From: Desulfosporosinus shakirovi
GTDB taxonomy: Bacteria; Bacillota; Desulfitobacteriia; Desulfitobacteriales; Desulfitobacteriaceae
DNA length: 64,000 bases
NCBI RefSeq assembly: GCF_020595055.1
Contig: NZ_JAJDOO010000013.1
Location: 62,001 to 126,000 of the forward strand
Direction of reading: 5' to 3'
Made by a program: the position numbers and the translations under genes. The notes beneath the pieces were generated by a model that ran no database searches, was not told the origin of the DNA, and saw only the letters and a list, made by a program, of their open reading frames with translations. Shown one piece after another: positions 59,020 to 64,000 of this stretch (position 1 is the first letter of the stretch; each line of letters begins with the position of its first letter).

Positions 59020-59529
59020 TTATGAAGCAGGATAAAATACCCGTCGTCTGATAAGCGTTTGCCAAGTGACAATTTGCCCATTCACGTTTGCCTGTAAGAA
59101 AATTTCCCACAATCCCGGCTCCACCTCCGCACATTTCCATCCAATCATACAGCTCGCCACCGGTTGTGGCATTTCTGCATGACTCCAATATAGATCTTTC
59201 CGTCCATCACCGTCTAAATCATCGATAAAATAGGAATCAAGCCTTGGCTGAGGGTTAGAATCATCTGCTAAAGGTAACACCTTTAACACACCGGGATCTG
59301 CCCAACTTGCAGTTTCGGACATGCGAATTGCATCAGAGACCGTCTTTCCAGCCGTCATAACGGCATAATGTGCTTCCAAGTGATTCTTGAGAGCATGTGC
59401 TCCACGCCATTGATCTGTAAACAGCCGCATGGCAGTCAATAAGAAAATGCCCGAAATCAATAAGGCCGCCAACACTTCCAAAAGGGTTAACCCGCATTCT
59501 AAATGATCCCTCCGCCTATTCAACCGCAT
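59020..59529 (-). CDS. Minor pseudopilin, PilW/GspJ-like
   Basis: Prepilin signal RRRDHLECG then LTLLEVLAALLISGIFLLTA (Glu at +5), followed by a weakly conserved globular domain with a PRLDSYFIDDLDGDGRKDLY stretch that looks like a calcium-binding DxDxDG loop (IDDLDGDGRKDL). 169 residues. Overlaps the preceding gene by 14 bases. Confidence 0.8.
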   Translation of the reverse strand: MRLNRRRDHLECGLTLLEVLAALLISGIFLLTAMRLFTDQWRGAHALKNHLEAHYAVMTAGKTVSDAIRMSETASWADPGVLKVLPLADDSNPQPRLDSYFIDDLDGDGRKDLYWSHAEMPQPVASCMIGWKCAEVEPGLWEIFLQANVNGQIVTWQTLIRRRVFYPAS

Positions 59530-59977
59530 AAAGGCTCTCCAACTTATATTGATACGGATTTCCCCGTTCCGTCCAAATGACTGCTACACTTACTTTCAAT
59601 AGTTGGGGGGTGTCATGCCATTCTGAACATATTATCCAACGGAATTTCCCATCTGTTCCTTCTATTGTTCTGCCTGGGATACAATTACCCTCAGCGATAG
59701 CATCCCTCCACTTATGGACTGCCAAGTGATCCATTGTCGCTTGAGCCAGATTAGCACCCTCCATAAGGGTTGTAGCCCGGCGAGATTCTGAAAGGGCCTC
59801 AACTGTCAATTCAAAAAGAACCCCAAATCCTAAAGAAAAGAGAAACAGGGCCAATAATACATCAAATAAAACATATCCCTTCGCAGTGCCGAAGTTATTG
59901 CTTTTTGGGATGCTCCCTCCCCCCCTCCACAGTTTCAGCCACGTTTTTATCCATTTCCCAATTAAAAACCATGTCAT
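59516..59977 (-). CDS. Minor pseudopilin, PilV/GspI-like
   Basis: After a long basic leader (about 34 residues) comes KG then YVLFDVLLALFLFSLGFGVL; at +5 there is Asp instead of the usual Glu. The rest (153 residues total) contains LAQATMDHLAVHKWRDAIAEG, similar to GspI. The ATG at 59977 follows TTAGAGAG. It is second in the operon. Confidence 0.75.
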   Translation of the reverse strand: MTWFLIGKWIKTWLKLWRGGGSIPKSNNFGTAKGYVLFDVLLALFLFSLGFGVLFELTVEALSESRRATTLMEGANLAQATMDHLAVHKWRDAIAEGNCIPGRTIEGTDGKFRWIICSEWHDTPQLLKVSVAVIWTERGNPYQYKLESLYAVE

Positions 59978-60004
59978 CTCTCTAAGTTAACGAAGGTTAG
60001 ACCA

Positions 60005-60418
60005 TTAATCAGCCGCGGAGTTGTCGACTCGCCCCGACGAATCAAGGTGGTAACTTTGTTCAGAGTTAAAAGGATTGATTGGAATTTCATTAAGGTAGGG
60101 ACCTTGCCAATCACTCATGCTCTTTTGGGCAGATACTAAATCAGTTACACTGTGTGGATAAGTACCGACATCAATCTTGTAAAGCTGGACGGCTCCTTCG
60201 ATTCTTTGGATATTAGCCCGATTCATTTGCAAGCGAACATGTTTGGAGGCTGAACCGTAATAATAAGGGGTAAATGAGGTTAGAATAACTCCCATAAGGA
60301 AAAGGACAACCAGAACTTCCCATAATGTGAAACCTGATAGTCGTGACTTGTTATTTCTCTTCAGGGTTATTCTTCTCGGATAATTCACGCTTCTCAATTC
60401 TAAACTCACAACTTTCAA
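60005..60418 (-). CDS. Pseudopilin, GspG/GspH-like, first gene of the pilus operon
   Basis: The signal KRNNKSRLSG is followed by FTLWEVLVVLFLMGVILTSF with Glu at +5. Then the GspG-like block QLYKIDVGTYPHSVTDLVSA and a C-terminal GPYLNEIPINPFNSEQSYHL, typical of GspG ends (calcium loop region). The start is unclear: TTG 60418 (137 residues) or GTG 60388 (127 residues, after TGAGAAG). It begins the operon after a gene-poor 400-base gap. Confidence 0.8.
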   Translation of the reverse strand: MKVVSLELRSVNYPRRITLKRNNKSRLSGFTLWEVLVVLFLMGVILTSFTPYYYGSASKHVRLQMNRANIQRIEGAVQLYKIDVGTYPHSVTDLVSAQKSMSDWQGPYLNEIPINPFNSEQSYHLDSSGRVDNSAAD

Positions 60419-60816
60419 CTCAATATAAGATTCCTAACACACAATTCTTCTTCTTTCTCTGTCCATTAATAAATCCCTTCCAGCCTCGACATATCTTTCT
60501 TGAAAATACTCTTAGTTACCATTTTCCCCTATTAATTCCATAGCATTACATCGATATGTACTTTTGCAATTGCAATAAGGAAAATCTGACAAAGATTCTT
60601 TAATCCTTGTCAGATTTTGTATACTTCTTGGTTTTAAGAAATAACCTGATTCTCACCCAAGTCTGTCTATAAGAACTCAGCAAACTATTGAACTTATTTT
60701 AGGCCTTGTAACTGAATGCATCCTTAAAACCATACTCATCCCATTTTTCTTTGACCACTTCCGGCACTGATTCTGATAAAGTGATATTGATAGGTTTTTC
60801 TTTCCAATCTAAAACA
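60419..60816. other. 398-base gap before the pilus operon
   Basis: It contains a hairpin related to the aroB terminator (60581-60618), a copy of the last codons of aroB next to it, and a coding remnant (60699-60830). The pilus promoter must lie between 60419 and about 60580; no clear motif stands out. Confidence 0.6.
60581..60618 (-). terminator. Hairpin related to the aroB terminator, copy A
   Basis: AAAATCTGACAAAGAT pairs with ATCCTTGTCAGATTTT (one wobble). It is about 80 bases past the stop codon of the remnant gene at 60699 and nearly identical with 62660-62695. Confidence 0.75.
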
Positions 60817-60830
60817 TCATGTATCCAAGT
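60699..60830 (-). pseudogene. C-terminal coding remnant of unknown gene
   Basis: One frame on the minus strand reads QTWIHDVLDWKEKPINITLS and continues to WDEYGFKDAFSYKA before a TAA stop at 60699, with a coding-like composition. No start codon or upstream body is present, and the PNPOx-like gene ends in another frame (stop at 60817). It could be the tail of a deleted gene or of a frameshifted extension of the upstream gene. I do not recognise the family. Confidence 0.4.
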
Positions 60831-61332
60831 TTGCTTGGGCTTCAGACAGCTCATAACCATCTCCAGTTTCATCATCCTTTAAATTCAACTCAATATGTTC
60901 GCCAAATTTTATAGTATTATCCGTGAATTTCAAAAACTGAGGTATTATGCAGTGCCAACGGGCCTTAGAAACTCCCTTAAAGGCACTGGGATTTTGTAAA
61001 ATCTGCAGAGCAAAAGGATACTTCTTATAATAAGCAGCCAAAACGACTGCTGTCTCTTTGAGGTTTTTCACAAGGTAGGCCTTCCCTTTCAGTTGAAGGC
61101 CTTGAATCTTTTTCGGATCTTGATAGTCTTCAGTAATTGCCGCCGCTGTCAGGGGATTATCTCGCAAGTTACTGCTGTGTCTCGACGTAAGTTCTGACAA
61201 AAAATAGATGTAGAATCCACGATTGACAAAGAAAACTGGAGTAGCCCAAGGTCCGTCTTCCCCATAAGTAGAAAGGATCATAGTATTGTGGTTGGCTAAA
61301 TAGTTAAGCATCCTTTGAGCTTTCTCAGTCAT
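60817..61332 (-). CDS. PNPOx-like flavin-binding split-barrel protein
   Basis: A 171-residue protein of the pyridoxamine 5'-phosphate oxidase-like fold: NHNTMILSTYGEDGPWATPV, VNRGFYIYFLSELTSRHSSN and LRDNPLTAAAITEDYQDPKK are typical of the YhbP/UPF0306-type group. FMN, F420 or heme utilization varies in this family, so no substrate is proposed. The ATG at 61332 lies 7 bases after GAGGTG. It follows the IPP isomerase gene at 44 bases. Confidence 0.8.
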   Translation of the reverse strand: MTEKAQRMLNYLANHNTMILSTYGEDGPWATPVFFVNRGFYIYFLSELTSRHSSNLRDNPLTAAAITEDYQDPKKIQGLQLKGKAYLVKNLKETAVVLAAYYKKYPFALQILQNPSAFKGVSKARWHCIIPQFLKFTDNTIKFGEHIELNLKDDETGDGYELSEAQANLDT

Positions 61333-61376
61333 AATTAACACCTCAATATATATTTTAAGCAACCTTACTTCAGATT

Positions 61377-62477
61377 TCATGCTCTAGACCGTGAGTATTT
61401 GTCAATATCAACGCCCCTTCGCAAAAGCCATTCTGCCGTAATGCCCGTAATAACCACCGGCTTTTTTGACAATTCTTCCAAAGAAGCAGCCCCCACCATT
61501 AACATTGACCGGCGCAAATCTTTTATAATTCTTTCAACTCGATCATCAAGGCCTTTTTCAGAGCTATTATGAAGAACCTGTAAGAAGTGGCCCGCCATAC
61601 CCACCAATTTAGATCCTAAAACGAGAGCACAAGTTACATCACTTTCACCTGTAAAACCACCGGAAGCTAAAACCGAAAGCGGCAAATCCAAACTTAAAAC
61701 TTCTATCAGGCTGGCAGCAGTTGAAATACCGATGTTCTGGGATTTTCCTAAGCAGCCCTGACTAGAGCGAGCAAATTCTATTTTTATAAAATCCGTTCCA
61801 CCTTTACCACTAACGTCAATATAACGCACTCCAACATCATAGATTCTCTTAGCTGTCTCTCGAGACAGCCCAAAGCCAACCTCTTTAACAATAACAGGTA
61901 CCTTGGATAAGGTTACGACTTTTTCGATGTTGGTCAAAACCCCTCTAAAATTTCTATCCCCCTCAGTCATAGCAAGTTCCTGAGCAACATTCAAATGTAA
62001 CTGAACCCCATCTGCTCCAATCATGTTGATTGCTTCTTTTACCAGAACCGGCGGTGTTAAGGCATTAACATTAGCCAGTATAATCCCCTCAGGATTCTCT
62101 TCTCGTGCTATCTTATAAGTTTTTCTCACACTCGGATCTTCCAAGCCAGCTGTCTGTGAGCCAACTGCCATGCCAATGCCAGCCCGTGCTGCCACCCTTG
62201 CCAGACTCTTGTTAATATACTCAACATCAGGATGTCCACCGGTCATTGCATTTATCAGAAGCGGAGCTTTCAACCTCTTTCCCAAAAACTCCAGAGAAGT
62301 ATCAATCTGCTCAAAGTTTAAATCCGGCAGAGCTTCATAAACTAAATAAATATCAGAGAAACCATTTTTCACCGAATTTTCCGTATTGAGAGCAAATTCT
62401 ATATGTTCCTTTTTGCGATGTTGCCTAGATATTTTCCATACCCCCAAAGCCCTTAATTTGTTATTCTCGTTATTCAA
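61377..62477 (-). CDS. fni: Type 2 isopentenyl-diphosphate delta-isomerase
   Basis: FMN- and NADPH-dependent TIM-barrel enzyme that interconverts IPP and DMAPP. Visible are RKKEHIEFAL, LLINAMTGGHPDVEYINKSL, GIGMAVGSQTAGLEDPSV, QLHLNVAQELAMTEGDR, and the FMN phosphate site SGKGGTDFIKIE and ASGGFTGESDV. The 366-residue length is slightly long because of the N-terminus; the TTG at 62477 has no good binding site, so the real start may be a little downstream. With the MEP pathway (dxs) it is not essential but balances the two products. Confidence 0.9.
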   Translation of the reverse strand: MNNENNKLRALGVWKISRQHRKKEHIEFALNTENSVKNGFSDIYLVYEALPDLNFEQIDTSLEFLGKRLKAPLLINAMTGGHPDVEYINKSLARVAARAGIGMAVGSQTAGLEDPSVRKTYKIAREENPEGIILANVNALTPPVLVKEAINMIGADGVQLHLNVAQELAMTEGDRNFRGVLTNIEKVVTLSKVPVIVKEVGFGLSRETAKRIYDVGVRYIDVSGKGGTDFIKIEFARSSQGCLGKSQNIGISTAASLIEVLSLDLPLSVLASGGFTGESDVTCALVLGSKLVGMAGHFLQVLHNSSEKGLDDRVERIIKDLRRSMLMVGAASLEELSKKPVVITGITAEWLLRRGVDIDKYSRSRA

Positions 62478-62659
62478 TAAAGCTCTATTTCCACCTTGGA
62501 TTCCGGTCTTTTAATAACAAGGCTTGGCTTGCACTAAGCTTCTAACTTTACTCTAACCTATTTACTCTTAAATTTACACTTAGAATTAAATTTTTTGATA
62601 GAACTGTATATAGACCTTTGGCAAAGGTAGTTTTTAATATGCACTTTTAGTAACAGTAA

Positions 62660-62695
62660 AAATCTGACAAAGATTCCATAATCCTTGCCAGATTT
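62660..62695 (-). terminator. Intrinsic terminator of aroB, copy B
   Basis: On the minus strand AAATCTGGCAAGGAT pairs with ATCTTTGTCAGATTT (two G-U wobbles) and is followed by TTTACTG. It lies 18 bases past the aroB stop codon. Confidence 0.8.
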
Positions 62696-62712
62696 TTAGT
62701 TTATCCTTCATA

Positions 62713-63804
62713 TTAAGTAATAACCTGTTTCCAAGCTGCTAAGATTTCGAGGTCCGTACATTCCTTGGAAACAATTGCTTGCCCAATTCCTTTGGGCAGA
62801 ATTAGAATCTTTCGTCCCCCTAGATTTTTCTTATCCGATTGCATGCGTTGCAACAAAGCCTCAGGGTCTTGTCCTTTGATCTCAGTCGGCAAGCCATAGG
62901 TATTTAGCAACCGCTTAACTCGATCTATCTCCGCGCTGGTCATCAGCCCTTTTGCGTAGGCGAGATGAGTCGCGGCTATGATCCCAATACTAACCCCTTG
63001 CCCATGTGTAACTCCGCGATAATTCATCTCAGTCTCGAGGGCATGTCCGAAACTATGACCCAGATTCAGCAAGCCGCGTACTCCTTGTTCTCGTTCATCT
63101 TGGGAAACGATTTTTACTTTGACAGCAGAAGACCGCGTCACCATTTCGCCCCAGATCGATTTTTCCCGGAGCTTGATACTTTTTTCTTCCTTCTCAAAAA
63201 ACTCAAAAAGGTCTCGGTCAGCAATTATAGCATGCTTAATACTCTCAGCTAAGCCATTTTCAACTTCTTCCCAAGGCAAACTTTCAAGGGTTGAAAAGTC
63301 CGTCCAAACCGCCAAGGGTGGATAAAAGGTGCCTAAGATATTCTTGCCCGCCGGATGATTTACGGCTGTTTTTCCACCGATGCTGCTGTCTACTTGCGCC
63401 AATAAGGTGGTAGGGACTTGAATTAACCGAATTCCCCGCATGAAGACACTGGCAAAAAATCCCGCCAAATCTCCGATAACCCCTCCTCCGAGAGCGATTA
63501 CAAGAGTTTTACGGTCCGCATCACAACGCAAGGCCGCTGTCGTTAGCTGAGCTAAACGTTCCAAGGATTTTTCTGTTTCTCCGGCGGGGACTGTCAGCAA
63601 ATTCACTCGGTAATCAAGAAGTCCTTTCTTGAGACGTTCCGAGTACAATTCGGCTACTATCTGATGTGAAATAACAAGAATGTGCTCCACATCCTCAAAT
63701 TGAAGATGTAAGTACTCCCCTAATTCTTCGAGAGAAGCCCCCAAAAACACGGGGTACGTGCGGTCCGCTGTTACATCAATCTTTGGCCACTTCGCTAAAC
63801 TCAT
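62713..63804 (-). CDS. aroB: 3-dehydroquinate synthase
   Basis: Second step of the shikimate pathway, NAD- and metal-dependent. The NAD-binding and glycine-rich block is VIALGGGVIGDLAGFFASVF, the substrate site includes QVPTTLLAQVDSSIGGKTAV and NHPAGKNILGTFYPP, and the metal site GLLNLGHSFGHALE with a later HGQGVSIG. 363 residues, standard. It overlaps the aroK end by 29 bases. Confidence 0.96.
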   Translation of the reverse strand: MSLAKWPKIDVTADRTYPVFLGASLEELGEYLHLQFEDVEHILVISHQIVAELYSERLKKGLLDYRVNLLTVPAGETEKSLERLAQLTTAALRCDADRKTLVIALGGGVIGDLAGFFASVFMRGIRLIQVPTTLLAQVDSSIGGKTAVNHPAGKNILGTFYPPLAVWTDFSTLESLPWEEVENGLAESIKHAIIADRDLFEFFEKEEKSIKLREKSIWGEMVTRSSAVKVKIVSQDEREQGVRGLLNLGHSFGHALETEMNYRGVTHGQGVSIGIIAATHLAYAKGLMTSAEIDRVKRLLNTYGLPTEIKGQDPEALLQRMQSDKKNLGGRKILILPKGIGQAIVSKECTDLEILAAWKQVIT

Positions 63805-64000
63805 TTTTCGTCATCCTCTCTAGCTGTATAAGAATCTCTTTCACCACTTCATCGACGCTTTTTTGCGACGTATCGACTATAAAATCAGCCTGAGAGTAAC
63901 ATTCCTGGCGTTCAGACCACAACTTCTCAATAGCTTCTCTCGGAGCCTTTAGAAGTGGGCGGTCATTTTTAGTTCCTATCCGAGCGAGAATCGTTTCCAG
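63776..64000 (-). CDS. aroK: Shikimate kinase, C-terminal 74 residues (cut by window edge)
   Basis: The visible tail LARIGTKNDRPLLKAPREAI is the lid and the RPLL box of shikimate kinases, followed by LWSERQECYSQADFIVDTSQ, as usual near the C-terminus. The P-loop lies outside. The aroK-aroB pair is common. The stop is TGA at 63776-63778, inside the aroB coding region. Confidence 0.85.
   Translation of the reverse strand: METILARIGTKNDRPLLKAPREAIEKLWSERQECYSQADFIVDTSQKSVDEVVKEILIQLERMTKNEFSEVAKD

Noticed and set aside
1-64000. CRISPR arrays, tRNA or rRNA genes, intact insertion sequences, prophage
   Set aside because: No regularly spaced repeats, cloverleaf-like sequences, rRNA signatures, transposase or phage structural genes were found by reading both strands.

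Overview
The window is a dense, almost entirely minus-strand stretch of chromosome from a spore-forming, anaerobic, low- to mid-GC Firmicute. The gene order (aroK-aroB ... efp-spoIIIA-acc-asp23-nusB-folD-xse-ispA-dxs-tlyA-nadK-argR-recN-spoIVB-spo0A ... spoIIM-xerD-deoB-punA-dacF) is the conserved Bacilli/Clostridia sporulation block. The extra anaerobic genes (a ferredoxin-dependent branched-chain oxoacid oxidoreductase, NfnAB, a cyclodeaminase with FolD) and the protein sequences suggest a Peptococcaceae/Desulfitobacteriaceae relative such as Desulfosporosinus or Desulfitobacterium. That assignment is an inference from gene content, not a database match.

Layout, read 5'->3' on the minus strand from 64000 down to 1. 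64000-62713: end of aroK and aroB (shikimate pathway). 62477-60700: type 2 isopentenyl-diphosphate isomerase and a PNPOx-like protein, bracketed by two related copies of the aroB 3' end plus terminator. 60418-50163: a monoderm type IV pilus/pseudopilus operon (four minor pseudopilins, PilB, PilT, PilC, a major pilin, prepilin peptidase, a fused PilM-PilN, PilO and a LysM protein). 50160-48770: a scar with a decayed RHS/YD-repeat gene and long palindromes. 48769-44601: aroQ, M24 peptidase, EF-P and ribonuclease J with an unusual leader hairpin. 44499-42069: a 37-residue membrane ORF and a PAS-GGDEF-EAL protein. 41967-36780: the complete spoIIIAA-AH operon. 36670-32798: CheY, a carboxyltransferase fused to a biotin carrier, and biotin carboxylase. 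32534-30713: Asp23, AmaP, DUF2273 and NusB. 30598-26749: NfnAB, FolD and cyclodeaminase. 26439-19400: xseAB, ispA, PAP2-like, dxs, tlyA, nadK and argR. 19388-15102: recN, spoIVB and spo0A.

14891-9429 is a catabolic module: a sigma-54 activator, then a leucine dehydrogenase and a four-subunit ferredoxin oxidoreductase behind a textbook -24/-12 promoter and a long palindromic candidate enhancer. It should convert branched-chain amino acids to acyl-CoAs, with electrons going to NADH and ferredoxin. 9297-1 holds nudF, endonuclease Q, spoIIM, alanine dehydrogenase, a YqzK-like protein, xerD, the nucleoside salvage operon deoB-punA-pdp, a CoA-binding protein and the start of a sporulation-type D,D-carboxypeptidase.

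No rRNA, tRNA, CRISPR array, intact insertion sequence or prophage was seen. Nearly everything is recognisable core genome. I do not see a clearly new multi-gene defence or biosynthetic system. The least expected signals are regulatory or structural: the sigma-54 branched-chain oxoacid module, a hairpin that buries the ribonuclease J ribosome binding site, a two-copy compound palindrome family, a duplicated aroB tail around the isomerase cassette, and two gene fusions.
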